DNA of 64,000 bases from CAZADA01 sp964568975 (GTDB lineage Bacteria > Pseudomonadota > Alphaproteobacteria > Caulobacterales > Maricaulaceae): positions 1-64,000 of the forward strand of contig CAZMSO010000010.1 in the NCBI GenBank assembly GCA_964568975.1, given 5' to 3'. Position numbers and translations under genes: made by a program. Positions 1 to 9,170 of this stretch are shown piece after piece; position 1 is the stretch's first letter, and each line of letters begins with the position of its first letter. Under the pieces are notes generated by a model, which worked only from the letters and a program-made list of their open reading frames with translations, did not search any database and was not told the DNA's origin.

Positions 1-35
1 CGGTCAGGCGAGACGGTCAGGCGAGACGGTCAGGC
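1..35. repeat. 13-bp tandem repeat, about 2.7 copies
   Basis: The unit cggtcaggcgaga is repeated head to tail from the first base of the window and may continue to the left. It lies just downstream of the leftward lipoprotein gene that ends at 70. No hairpin or gene is seen in it. Confidence 0.8.
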
Positions 36-69
36 CGCCGGTCGTGACCGCCGCGGCGGCCGGGGCGGC

Positions 70-1545
70 TCATGCGGCGATGCAGGTGAAGGCGCGTTCG
101 CGGCGCGTGCTGTCATCGCCGCTGTCGCGGCGCGCGCGGCGTTGGCGCTTCTCCGCGCGATCCGTCAGCTGACCTTCGACATTGTCGCGGTTCCACGTGA
201 TCACGCGCACCATGGCGGCGTCCATCGTCGGGGCGTCGGCGATCAAGTCCAACGCAGACTGCGGCGATGTGCAATTCAACCGCGGCGCGATTTCAATCCA
301 TAAATCCCCCGCGCGCAGAGGGCTGTCGGGCTTCAGCGTCGTCGTCGCCAAATCCGCGGGCACATAAGGCGCGCCTTGAACAGCGCAGCGCACATCGTCG
401 GCTTTAAAGAGCGCCCATTCAGCGGCGAAGCGCGCGCGCTCCGCGACATTGTCCGACAGCGCGGCGAGCCCGGCGACCCGTTCAGCGCGCGCGGCGGCGT
501 GGTCGAGGCAAAAGACCCGCTCGCCCAACGCAAACCACGGCGCGAGGTCGGGCGCATCCTGCACGCCCTTAAACGCCGCCAACACATCGCGCAAATTGTC
601 GCGGTCGCTCAGGCACAACACCACCGGCTCGGCCTCGTGGCAGTCGCGCATGACGTCGCGCATCCGCAGGGTGCGGTCGTCCACCGGCACAGCAAAGCCA
701 TCAAGCGCATTGTCGAGGGCCGCGACGTGATTGTACTGAAATTGCGGGCAATAGCCCCATCGGCCGGAATTGGCCCAGCCGACGGCCGTGCGCATGGCGC
801 GCGTCAGCACATTGCTGTTGCCCGTGGCCTGCAAAGCGTTCTCGAACGCGTCATTCGCGCAGCCCTTGCGCCGAAAGCCTTCAGACAAATGCTGCAGCCG
901 ATCGCGCCACTGCTCGCGGGTCAAACCGCGGCGCACGTCATCATCGGCCATCTCTTGAACGACTCGCTTCGCCGCGATGGCGTTGGCGCGCGCGTCGTTG
1001 TGCAAACAAATATAGCGGTCATGGGAGAGCGCGGACGGCAGCGTCTTGGGGTCGGCGGTGCCTTGGCCAAGAAAGGCCAGCGGCCGCACCAACCAATCGG
1101 GAATGCTCAAGCCGTCGGAGTAATAATTCTCCGGAACGTACCACAGCGTGCGCGATTCCTTGTCGAGGAAGAGAAAGTGACGCCGGGTGCGGGTGAACGC
1201 CCGGCGAATGTCGGTGTCGTCGCAATTGTAGCCTGTGGGGCGTGTGTCATCGCGTCGACATAAGGAGTCGCAGCCTTGCGACACCAAATGCCGGTTCACG
1301 AGATTGGTGACCCCGTAGGAGCGTGCGTCCAAAGTCTCCAGACTTTGACAGCCAATCACTTGACCCCAGCGCGACACCCGCGTGTGGAAGACGGGGCAGC
1401 GGCTGTCGACGTCTGCTTGGTTACGCTCGTGCCACTCCCACAAAACCTGGTATTCGTCGTCGCCGCCGCCTTCAAATCGCCAGACCTGGGCCGACACGCA
1501 ACTGGCCAAGACCAACGCCACCGCCACCAGCGTCGCTTTGCGCAT
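70..1545 (-). CDS. DUF1353-like lipoprotein, function unknown
   Basis: The 491-residue product starts MRKATLVAVALVLASC, a lipoprotein signal with lipobox LASC and lipidated Cys16, so it is probably attached to the outer or inner membrane on the periplasmic side. Near residues 140-180 the segment SDGLSIPDWLVRPL followed by ALSHD resembles the TD-x-ASVP and HD signatures of DUF1353 proteins; this match is by eye. The rest, rich in Cys and Arg, is not recognised. I chose the ATG at 1545 because AGGGGA lies at good spacing before it and the signal peptide begins there; the open frame extends 20 codons further upstream. A 16-bp repeat array sits in its upstream region. Confidence 0.6.
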   Translation of the reverse strand: MRKATLVAVALVLASCVSAQVWRFEGGGDDEYQVLWEWHERNQADVDSRCPVFHTRVSRWGQVIGCQSLETLDARSYGVTNLVNRHLVSQGCDSLCRRDDTRPTGYNCDDTDIRRAFTRTRRHFLFLDKESRTLWYVPENYYSDGLSIPDWLVRPLAFLGQGTADPKTLPSALSHDRYICLHNDARANAIAAKRVVQEMADDDVRRGLTREQWRDRLQHLSEGFRRKGCANDAFENALQATGNSNVLTRAMRTAVGWANSGRWGYCPQFQYNHVAALDNALDGFAVPVDDRTLRMRDVMRDCHEAEPVVLCLSDRDNLRDVLAAFKGVQDAPDLAPWFALGERVFCLDHAAARAERVAGLAALSDNVAERARFAAEWALFKADDVRCAVQGAPYVPADLATTTLKPDSPLRAGDLWIEIAPRLNCTSPQSALDLIADAPTMDAAMVRVITWNRDNVEGQLTDRAEKRQRRARRDSGDDSTRRERAFTCIAA

Positions 1546-1613
1546 TGTCGCAATCCCCTGTGCGCCCAAGGTCTTGGACCTACAAGCTCGCGTCCGCGAT
1601 CGCAAGCACGGTC

Positions 1614-1670
1614 GCGCAGGGGACGATCAGCGCAGGGGACGATCAGCGCAGGGGACGATCAGCGCAGGGG
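1614..1670. repeat. 16-bp minisatellite overlapping the 3' end of the PepSY gene
   Basis: Three full copies and one partial copy of gcgcaggggacgatca lie head to tail. The stop codon of the leftward PepSY gene (1659-1661) is inside the third copy. Because 16 is not a multiple of 3, gain or loss of a unit inside the coding part would change the C-terminus of that protein. Confidence 0.9.
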
Positions 1671-2225
1671 GCTGTCGAGCGACGGCGTGGACGCGGAGAT
1701 CGCGCGCGCGCGCCGCCGGCGCGTGAGGGCTTTTTTCACATGGGGCAACGCAAACAAATAAAGACCCGACAGCCACAGCAGAAACAGGCCGACGCCCGCG
1801 GGTAAAAACACGTAAAGCTTCGCCCATCCCGCGAAGAAGGATCCGTCATGGATCGCCTCGATCAGGTCTGAGCGGCGATAGGCCACCGCCAAAACCTCCG
1901 CCGTGGCGATATCGATTTGCACCTCCCAGGCGCTGGTGGAGACGATTTTGACAACGCCTTTGTCAGGTTTCACGTCAAAACGCGCGACGTCGCTCCAGCG
2001 GTCTAAGCCTGCTGCGGGGACGGCGCGGGCGGCCTCGAACAAGGCGCTGAGGGTGGTGTCGGGCGCTGTGGCGAGGACAGCGCCGCGTTGGGTGGGCGGT
2101 TGAATCCACGCAATGTCCTTTTTCAGCATTAAGAGCACGCCAGCGCCGATCATAATCAGCAGCACCGGCGCGACCGCCAGCGACACCCAGCGATGGGCGA
2201 CGCGCACGAGACGTTGCATAGGCAT
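1659..2225 (-). CDS. PepSY-domain inner-membrane protein
   Basis: The product is about 188 residues long. An N-terminal transmembrane helix (about residues 15-35, VSLAVAPVLLIMIGAGVLLML) is followed by a periplasmic PepSY-like domain of about 100 residues, then a second helix (LYVFLPAGVGLFLLWLSGLY) and an Arg-rich tail. This is the layout of short PepSY-associated membrane proteins, sometimes linked to iron or flavin reduction. The substrate cannot be read from sequence. The ATG at 2225 (MPMQRLVRVAHRW) is preferred over the upstream in-frame start because homologous proteins usually begin shortly before the first helix; a second ATG is at 2219. The C-terminus runs into the 16-bp repeat array. 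Confidence 0.65.
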   Translation of the reverse strand: MPMQRLVRVAHRWVSLAVAPVLLIMIGAGVLLMLKKDIAWIQPPTQRGAVLATAPDTTLSALFEAARAVPAAGLDRWSDVARFDVKPDKGVVKIVSTSAWEVQIDIATAEVLAVAYRRSDLIEAIHDGSFFAGWAKLYVFLPAGVGLFLLWLSGLYLFALPHVKKALTRRRRARAISASTPSLDSPLR

Positions 2226-2472
2226 GCCGCCACGCTGACGATCGCGCGCGCGCGCGTCAACGGCGGGCTTCACGCCGGCGCGCGCCTGGAAGAGCCGGCT
2301 TGATGTGGGCGAAATCCGCACGCTAAGCTTCGGGTCTTAACGTGGCGCGAGCGCAATGTGTGCGCGGGCGCACGGCGGTCTGAGCAGGGCTCGCGCGATG
2401 CGGGCCGCGGAACACCCGGGCTAAAGCACGCCGGTTGGGACATGTGAGCTGGGACATACGGGGGAGACGGGC

Positions 2473-5400
2473 ATGAGAGGCGTAGCCATCGCCGCATTTG
2501 CGGCCGCGTTGGTTCAAACCGGATGCGCGGACGCGCAAGAAGAAGATGAGGGCCCATTTTCCAGCGCCACGTTTGAAGCCTTTGAGTTGCGCAATATCGG
2601 CCCTGCGCTTATGGCCGGACGCATCGCCGACATCGATATCCACCCCGACGATCCCGCGACGTGGTATGTGGGCGTCGGTTCCGGCGGCGTTTGGAAGACA
2701 GAGAACGCCGGCACGACGTGGACGCCGCTGTTCGACGGCCAAGATGTCTATTCCATCGGCTCGGTTGCGTTGGATCCCGCCAATCCGGAGGTGGTGTGGG
2801 TCGGCACGGGTGAGAATGTTGGCGGACGCCATGTCAGCTGGGGCGACGGCCTTTATGTCTCTGACAATGGCGGCGCAACCTGGGAGAAACGCGGCCTCGA
2901 CGACAGCCAGCACATTTCTGAAATCCTGATTCACCCTGAGGATTCCGACACGCTGTGGGTCGCCTCCCAAGGGCCGTTGTGGTCGCCGGGCGGCGATCGC
3001 GGCTTGTTTAAGACGACCGATGGCGGCGAAACCTGGCGCAACGTGCTCTCTGACGGCGAGTGGACCGGCGTCACGGACGTGGTGATGGATCCGCGCGATC
3101 CTGATCGGCTTTACGCCGCCACGTGGCAGCATCACCGCACGGTCGCGGCTTACATTGGCGGCGGCCCGGAAACGGCGATTTATCGCTCCGAGGACGGCGG
3201 CGAGACGTGGACGAAGCTGGAGGAGGGGCTGCCGGACGGCAATCTTGGCAAGATCGGCTTGGCTCTTTCGCCGCAAAACCCCGACATCATCTACGCCGCC
3301 ATTGAGCGCAATCGGCGCACCGGCGGCGTGTGGCGCTCCGATGATCGCGGCGCGAGCTGGGAGGAGATGGGCGACGCCGTCGGCGGCGGCACCGGACCCC
3401 ATTACTACCAAGAACTCTACGCCAGTCCCCACCATTTCGAGCGGCTTTACCTGGTGAGCAACACCACCCAAGTCTCCGACGACGGCGGCAAGACGTGGCG
3501 CGCCTTGAACAATGAGTTCAAGCATGTGGACGATCACGCCATCGCGTTCCGCGCGGATGATCCCGATTACGTGCTGTTTGGCTGCGACGGCGGGATTTAC
3601 GAAAGCTATGACGCCGAAAAGAGCTGGCGGTTCATCGGCAATTTGCCGCTGACGCAGTTTTATAAAGTGGCGGCCGATGATTCTGAGCCGTTTTATTCCA
3701 TCTATGGCGGCACCCAGGACAACAACACTCAAATGGGGCCGTCGCGGACGCTGAACGGCCATGGCATCCGCAATTCCGATTGGGAGATCACGCTCTTTGG
3801 CGACGGGCATCAGCCGGCGGTGGAGCCGGGTAATCCCGACATCGCGTACAGCCAATGGCAGCAAGGCAATCTGGCGCGGTTCGACCGCACCACGGGCGAA
3901 ATTGTCTACATCCAGCCGCAACCTCAGCCGGGCGAGCCGGCGGAGCGGTTCAATTGGGACGCCCCGATCCTGGTGAGCAGCCATGATCCAGCGCGGATTT
4001 ACCACGCCTCCCAGCGGCTGTGGCGCTCTGACGACCGCGGCGACACGTGGCGCGCGCTGTCGGGGGATCTCACCCGCAATGAAGATCGGATGCTGTTGCC
4101 GCTTATGGGCCGGCAATGGTCGTGGGACGCGGGGTGGGACATTTTCGCCATGTCGGAGTTCAACACCATCACGCAAATCGCGGAATCGCCAGTGAATGAG
4201 GCGGTGTTGGCGGTCGGTACCGATGATGGGCTGATCCAAATGACTCGCGACGGCGGAGAGACCTGGACGCGCACGGAAGTTGCGAGCCTTCCGGGCGTGC
4301 CGCCGCGGGCGTTCGTGAATGATCTCAAAGCCGATCTCTTTGACGATCAGACGTTTTACATCGCGCTCGACAACCATAAGGAAGGCGACTTCGCACCGTA
4401 TCTGCTGAAAACTGTGGATGGCGGCGTCACCTGGACCTCGATCGCCGGCGACATTCCTGACAAGCATTTGGTCTGGCGGATCGTGCAGGATCACGAAAAC
4501 GCGGATCTGATGTTCATCGGCACTGAGTTCGGCGCGTTTTTCACCGTCGATGGCGGGACGCGGTGGGTCGAACTCACAGGCGGCGCGCCGACGATCTCAT
4601 TCCGTGACGTCGTGATTCAACGTCGCGAGAACGACCTGGTCGCCGGCAGCTTTGGCCGCGGCGTCTTCGTGCTTGATGATTACTCACCGTTGCGGTCCGT
4701 GACGGAAGCGGCGCTGGAGGAAGACGCGCTGTTGTTCCCGGCGCGGCGGGCGTGGTGGTATATGGAGGAGCATCCGCTGAGCTTTGATCAAGGCGGATCC
4801 CAAGGCCATGGCTATTTCCGCGCGGAGAACCCGCCCTTTGGCGCGGTCTTTACGTATTACTTGAAGGATGGCCTCAAGACTTTGGAGGAGATCCGGCAGG
4901 ACGCGGAGAAGCCACTTATAGAAGAGGGTGACGACACGCCGTTCCCGGGCTTTGACGCCGTCGAGGCGGAGCGCCGTGAAACTGCGCCGGAGATCGTGTT
5001 GACCATTCGCGGTTCCGAGGGCGAGGTCGTGCGCCGCCTCAGCGGTCCCATCGGCAAGGGATTCCATCGCGTCGCGTGGGATTTGCGGACGCCGGCGGTG
5101 GTGTCTGTGACCGCAGAGCCGGGCTATCCGAACGAGGAGGTCACGGGCCACATGGCCGCGCCGGGGAGCTACACCGTCACTCTGGCCCAGCGTGTGCGAG
5201 GCGAAACGACGGTGCTGGCGGGGCCGGAGCCGTTTGACGTCGAGCGCCTGCGCTCCGGCGCGTTGCCAAGCGCGGAGCCTGAGGCGGTGGTGGCGTTCTG
5301 GGAGCGCATGGCGCGGCTGGAGCGCAGCGTGTCGGCCGCGCAAGCGGCGCTGGGTGAGCTGGAGCCGCGCCTTGAGCACTTGCGCACGGCCTTGGCGCGG

Positions 5401-5742
5401 TCCCAGGCGGCGCCGACGGAGCTTGATGATCAATGGCTCGCCGCGCGCACGGAGGCTTATGAGATCAGCGAAGCGCTGGCCGGCAACACGTCGGCGATGA
5501 TGATGGGGGCGCGGCCGTCGACCGTTTTGGATCGGCTGAGCTTCGCCCAGGTGGGCACGCTCTACGCCACCTATGGGCCGACGCCGAGCCATGAGGAGCA
5601 ATTGGGCTACGCCGAGGAGGAGTTCGCGAGCGTGCGCAATCGGCTGAACACGCTGCTGGGCGAGACGCTGCCGGCGTTGGAGCAAGCGCTGACGGAGGCC
5701 GGCGCGCCGTGGACGCCGGGGGCTGCGATCCCGCCGCTCTGA
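2473..5742 (+). CDS. Secreted VPS10/sortilin-like Asp-box beta-propeller protein
   Basis: The product has 1089 residues and a signal sequence (MRGVAIAAFAAALVQTGCADA). About ten Asp-box motifs of the form S/T-x-D-x-G-x-T-W are visible (for example TTDGGETWRN, SEDGGETWTKL, SDDRGDTWRAL, TRDGGETWTRT) over residues 60-720, which form one or two BNR-type beta-propellers. The C-terminal 350 residues contain a probable beta domain and a helical, coiled-coil-like stretch. Length and order match the large periplasmic proteins annotated as glycosyl hydrolase or sortilin-like. Enzyme activity is not established for that family. The ATG at 2473 follows GGGGGAG. A long antisense frame across it is a codon-bias shadow. 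Confidence 0.8.
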   Translation: MRGVAIAAFAAALVQTGCADAQEEDEGPFSSATFEAFELRNIGPALMAGRIADIDIHPDDPATWYVGVGSGGVWKTENAGTTWTPLFDGQDVYSIGSVALDPANPEVVWVGTGENVGGRHVSWGDGLYVSDNGGATWEKRGLDDSQHISEILIHPEDSDTLWVASQGPLWSPGGDRGLFKTTDGGETWRNVLSDGEWTGVTDVVMDPRDPDRLYAATWQHHRTVAAYIGGGPETAIYRSEDGGETWTKLEEGLPDGNLGKIGLALSPQNPDIIYAAIERNRRTGGVWRSDDRGASWEEMGDAVGGGTGPHYYQELYASPHHFERLYLVSNTTQVSDDGGKTWRALNNEFKHVDDHAIAFRADDPDYVLFGCDGGIYESYDAEKSWRFIGNLPLTQFYKVAADDSEPFYSIYGGTQDNNTQMGPSRTLNGHGIRNSDWEITLFGDGHQPAVEPGNPDIAYSQWQQGNLARFDRTTGEIVYIQPQPQPGEPAERFNWDAPILVSSHDPARIYHASQRLWRSDDRGDTWRALSGDLTRNEDRMLLPLMGRQWSWDAGWDIFAMSEFNTITQIAESPVNEAVLAVGTDDGLIQMTRDGGETWTRTEVASLPGVPPRAFVNDLKADLFDDQTFYIALDNHKEGDFAPYLLKTVDGGVTWTSIAGDIPDKHLVWRIVQDHENADLMFIGTEFGAFFTVDGGTRWVELTGGAPTISFRDVVIQRRENDLVAGSFGRGVFVLDDYSPLRSVTEAALEEDALLFPARRAWWYMEEHPLSFDQGGSQGHGYFRAENPPFGAVFTYYLKDGLKTLEEIRQDAEKPLIEEGDDTPFPGFDAVEAERRETAPEIVLTIRGSEGEVVRRLSGPIGKGFHRVAWDLRTPAVVSVTAEPGYPNEEVTGHMAAPGSYTVTLAQRVRGETTVLAGPEPFDVERLRSGALPSAEPEAVVAFWERMARLERSVSAAQAALGELEPRLEHLRTALARSQAAPTELDDQWLAARTEAYEISEALAGNTSAMMMGARPSTVLDRLSFAQVGTLYATYGPTPSHEEQLGYAEEEFASVRNRLNTLLGETLPALEQALTEAGAPWTPGAAIPPL

Positions 5743-5977
5743 CGCGATGGGGCCGCGGCCAGATTGGGGGGGGGCGGGCCCGGCGCGCGGCCCGCGTCCG
5801 CCCGGGCGCGCTGCGTCCCGGTCGTCCTGGCGCGCTCTCGCGAAAGTTCTCTCATGCAGGGCGGTTCGTTCGGGGGAGTCGCGGGATGAACTCGGCGCAC
5901 ACCGTCGCGTAGGGCGCAGCGGCGGATTGACGTAAGGCCGCGCGTCCTGTGCGCGCGGCCCGCGCAAGGCGGCCTGG

Positions 5978-7272
5978 CTACTCCTCGGATTGGAAGCGGG
6001 CCGGGCGGGTGATCCGGTCGCCGTCCAACGCGTCTTCATCGCCGTCAAACAGCCGGGCGATATCAAGGGAGGAGCGTTCGCCGACGCTGTCGAAATGCGC
6101 CGTGAGCCAGCGGTCCGCGGCCGCGCGGCCGCGCTCGAACAGCGTGTCCAAAAACGCGCTTTCCGCGTTGAGCTTTGAGGACGCGCCGAGCGTTTCAATA
6201 AAAGCCTCATCCTCAATCAAGTGCATAAGCACCCGGCGATAGCCGGTGCCCTCCAAACGCCCGGCGTCAATTAAGCGTGTGATGAAGTCGACAGTGCGCA
6301 GCTCCCGCAACAGGGACCCGTTGAAGGTGATTTCATTAAGCCGGTTGACAATGTCGCGGGCGGTGCGCGGCGCGCCGGCCCTATGAAACGGATTGATTTG
6401 GACAATGACGACGTCGTCACTGTGGGCGTTGTCAAAGATCGGCCACAAGGGCGGATTGCCCATATACCCCCCATCCCAATAGGGTGCGCCGTCAATCCAT
6501 ACCGCTTTGTAGAGCAGAGGCAAGGACGCTGACGCTAAGACGTGGTCGACCGTAAGCTCTTCATGAGAAAAGACTTTAGCGCGGCCGGACTCCACATTCG
6601 TCGCGGAGATAAACACTTTGATGCATTCACACGCCCGCACGGCGTCGAAATTCACCAGCCGTTCGAGGACGTCGCGCAACGGATTGTAGTCAAACGGGTT
6701 GAGATCATACGGACTCGCCACCCGTGAAATCAGATCCAGCCAGAGATAAGCGGGCGAGGTGTCCAAACTCCAGCCGCCCGACCATTGTTGCCACGGCGCG
6801 CGTTGCAGCGGACTCGTGCGCGCGGCGTCGCCAATCGACGTCCAAAACCGGCGCAGAGTGTCGCGCGCGGCTTCTGCGCCGCCATGCGCCAGCCCCTCCG
6901 CGAGCACGACGGCGTTCATCGCCCCCGCGCTCGCCCCAGAGACGGAATCGAACGCGATCCGCTCATCCTCCAGCAAGCGGTCGAGCACGCCCCAGGAAAA
7001 CGCGCCATGGGCCCCGCCGCCTTGCAACGCCAAATTGATGGCCTTGACCGGCGGGGCTTTGGCGCTTGGCNNNNNNNNNNNNNNNNNNNNNNNNNNNNNN
7101 NNNNNNNNNNNNNNNNNNNNNNNNNNNNNNNNNNNNNNNNNNNNNNNNNNNNNNNNNNNNNNNNNNNNNNCGCGGCGTCCTTAGCGGGCGCATCTGGTGC
7201 GGCGGTCTCAGAAGCGGGTGTGTGGGGCGGCTTCGGGTCGTCGCCCTGCGCGCCCTTATGCGCCTGTGTCAT
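5978..7272 (-). CDS. Patatin-like phospholipase or PHB depolymerase-like hydrolase, interrupted by a gap
   Basis: The catalytic core is complete in 5978-7033: the oxyanion loop GGGAHG, the nucleophile elbow GASAG about 27 residues later, and the catalytic Asp in WDGGYMGNPPLWP. The N-terminus crosses the N-run at 7071-7170. On its far side an ATG at 7272 opens MTQAHKGAQGDDPKPPHTP, a Pro/Ala/Lys-rich stretch typical of the disordered leader of these proteins, so I place the start there. The frame across the gap is not proven. Next to 3-hydroxybutyrate dehydrogenase it may act in PHB granule turnover, as patatin-family proteins are found on such granules. A phospholipase role is also possible. 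Confidence 0.7.
7071..7170. other. Assembly gap (100 N)
   Basis: A run of exactly 100 N lies inside the N-terminal Ala/Pro/Lys-rich coding region of the patatin gene. The flanks do not overlap each other, unlike two other gaps in this window. Its true length is unknown. Confidence 0.95.
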
Positions 7273-7347
7273 CGGGTGTCCTTGCGCAGGGAGGGGACGG
7301 CGCGCCCCGTTCACGCGGGCAGTGTAGGAGCCGGCCGCCCTAACGGT

Positions 7348-8133
7348 CTATTGCGCCGTCCAGCCGCCATCCATGGGCAAGGCCGCGCCGTTGACTTGCG
7401 CTCCAGCCTCCGAGGCGAGGAACACTGCAAGCGCGCCGATTTGCTCCACGGTCACGAATTCTTTCGTCGGCTGGGCGGCGAGGAGGACGTCCCGCTTCAC
7501 TTCTTCTTCTGAGATGCCGCGGGCTTGGGCGGTGTCCGGGATTTGCTTCTCGACCAGCGGCGTCAGCACATAGCCGGGGCAAATGGCGTTGGCTGTCACG
7601 CCTTCAGCGGCGCCTTCCAAGGCGATCACTTTGGTGAGGCCGAGGATGCCATGCTTGGCCGCGACATAAGCGGCCTTAAACGGAGAGGCGACCAAACCAT
7701 GCGCGGAGGCGATGTTGATGATCCGCCCGAAGCCGCGGGCCTTCATATCCGCGAACACCAGTCGCGAGAGATGAAAGGCGGCCGACAAATTCAAGCCAAT
7801 GATGAGGTCCCACTTCTCGGGCGGAAACTCCTCCAAAGGCGCGACGTGTTGCACGCCTGCATTGTTGACGAGCACGTCCACACGCCCAAAAAGCTCCTGG
7901 GCGTGCGCGACGAGCCCCTCGATTTGATCCCGCTTCGTCAGATCCGCGCCCGAATAGCCGACGCGCACGCCGTGATCGCGCTCCAGGCCCGCACGTTCGG
8001 CCTCAATGGCGTCGGCGTCGCCAAAGCCGTTAAGCATGACGTCGTAGCCCGCCGCGGCCATGGCGGTGGCGACGCCCAAGCCGATGCCGCTGGTGGAGCC
8101 CGTGACGATGGCGGTTTTACGCTGTGATGACAT
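7348..8133 (-). CDS. bdhA: D-3-hydroxybutyrate dehydrogenase
   Basis: This 261-residue classical short-chain dehydrogenase interconverts 3-hydroxybutyrate and acetoacetate with NAD. The Rossmann motif TGSTSGIG is at residues 11-18, NNAG follows, then the catalytic Ser in NIASAHG, the YVAAK active-site Tyr/Lys pair, and the C-terminal GWTAQ. The segment FVTVEQIGALAVFLASEAGAQVNGAALPMDGGW is characteristic of this subfamily. The ATG at 8133 follows GAGGAAG. It is transcribed with the patatin gene downstream, and a 3-hydroxybutyrate oligomer hydrolase lies at the other end of the window; together they suggest a PHB mobilisation pathway. Confidence 0.9.
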   Translation of the reverse strand: MSSQRKTAIVTGSTSGIGLGVATAMAAAGYDVMLNGFGDADAIEAERAGLERDHGVRVGYSGADLTKRDQIEGLVAHAQELFGRVDVLVNNAGVQHVAPLEEFPPEKWDLIIGLNLSAAFHLSRLVFADMKARGFGRIINIASAHGLVASPFKAAYVAAKHGILGLTKVIALEGAAEGVTANAICPGYVLTPLVEKQIPDTAQARGISEEEVKRDVLLAAQPTKEFVTVEQIGALAVFLASEAGAQVNGAALPMDGGWTAQ

Positions 8134-8154
8134 AACGCTTCCTCGTGCGCGCGC

Positions 8155-9021
8155 TCAACGGGTGGATGGTTCGACGAAAATCGCTTGGGGATCAATTTCG
8201 CGATCACGCGGGCCAAACGGAATCATATCGCTGACCAGCAAGACGGCGGGAGCGTCGGCGGCGTTGCGCCACGCAATCGACACGCCCGGCAAGGCGTCCG
8301 TCACCACGCCTTCAGACAACGCGATGTCGGCGGTCGCGTCAGTGCGCCGCTCCATCACTGCGCCCTGGAGCACAAAGACGTTCAGCGGGCCGGCGTCGAC
8401 CACCGACACAGGCGTCTCGCCGCCAGGCTCCAGCGTGATGCGGCGCGTGCGCAGGCCCAAGCCCTCCGCACCAGGGAGTTCTTCGGCCAAATTCAACAGC
8501 GCCAACACATCCTCGCGCACGGCCGATGGATCGCCCAGGGGCTCGAAACGACGCACAGATTCCGCGGCGGCGCGCGCAGGGGCCGCGCCGCGGTAAATGT
8601 CGGTGGCCACGAGATGGACAGTCTCCTCGGTGTCGTTGCGCCAATGGTGCACCAGCCCTTCGGACTCAACGGAGATCTCACCGCCGCGGTGCAGAATGGG
8701 CTGTGAGGCGCCGTTGCGGAACTCACCGACGGCGCTGTTGACGACATAAATGGTGGCCGGGCGGCCGCGATGGCTGTGGATGGGCACGATCCCGCCGGGA
8801 TTGATGTCCCAATAGCGCAGGCGAAACACCCGGTCGCCTAAGCCCGCCGTGAGGCCGTCTAACGCGATTTCCGAACGCACATACGCTTTAATCCCAGCGG
8901 AGTTCGCCGGACCGACATACCCTTCCACCGTCTTTGTGCGCGGGCCCAAGAACCACCAATAGCCGCCCGCGCCGCCCAGGATAAGCACAGCGCCAAGCGC
9001 GGCGAGAAGCGTGCGCGCCAT
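8155..9021 (-). CDS. Membrane-anchored two-cupin protein
   Basis: The 288-residue product has one N-terminal transmembrane anchor (residues 4-26) and two beta-barrel cupin-like domains in the periplasm. The first keeps metal-type residues in GGIVPIHSHRGRPATIY and a later His pair in LVHHWRND. The second (RRITLEPGGETPVSVVDAGPLNVFVL) lacks His and looks degenerate. Ligand and reaction are unknown. The ATG at 9021 follows AAGGGGG. It ends 21 bp before bdhA and may be cotranscribed with it. Confidence 0.6.
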   Translation of the reverse strand: MARTLLAALGAVLILGGAGGYWWFLGPRTKTVEGYVGPANSAGIKAYVRSEIALDGLTAGLGDRVFRLRYWDINPGGIVPIHSHRGRPATIYVVNSAVGEFRNGASQPILHRGGEISVESEGLVHHWRNDTEETVHLVATDIYRGAAPARAAAESVRRFEPLGDPSAVREDVLALLNLAEELPGAEGLGLRTRRITLEPGGETPVSVVDAGPLNVFVLQGAVMERRTDATADIALSEGVVTDALPGVSIAWRNAADAPAVLLVSDMIPFGPRDREIDPQAIFVEPSTR

Positions 9022-9170
9022 CAGAACCCCCTTTTGTTGTTCGCTCCGGCGCGCCGCGCCGCCGGCGCGGGCCCGGCGAATCCGCCATAGGCGTTATGCT
9101 TATGAGTGAAAACAGCGCGCGGGTCGATCGGGCGCGCGGAGCCTCGCCCGGCGTTGGGGGCGCGGCGGCG

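Noticed and set aside
2323..4494. 723-codon open frame antisense to the VPS10-like gene
   Set aside because: It lies wholly opposite a well-supported Asp-box gene; its product is Arg/Ala-rich with no motif. Long antisense frames are expected at this GC content.
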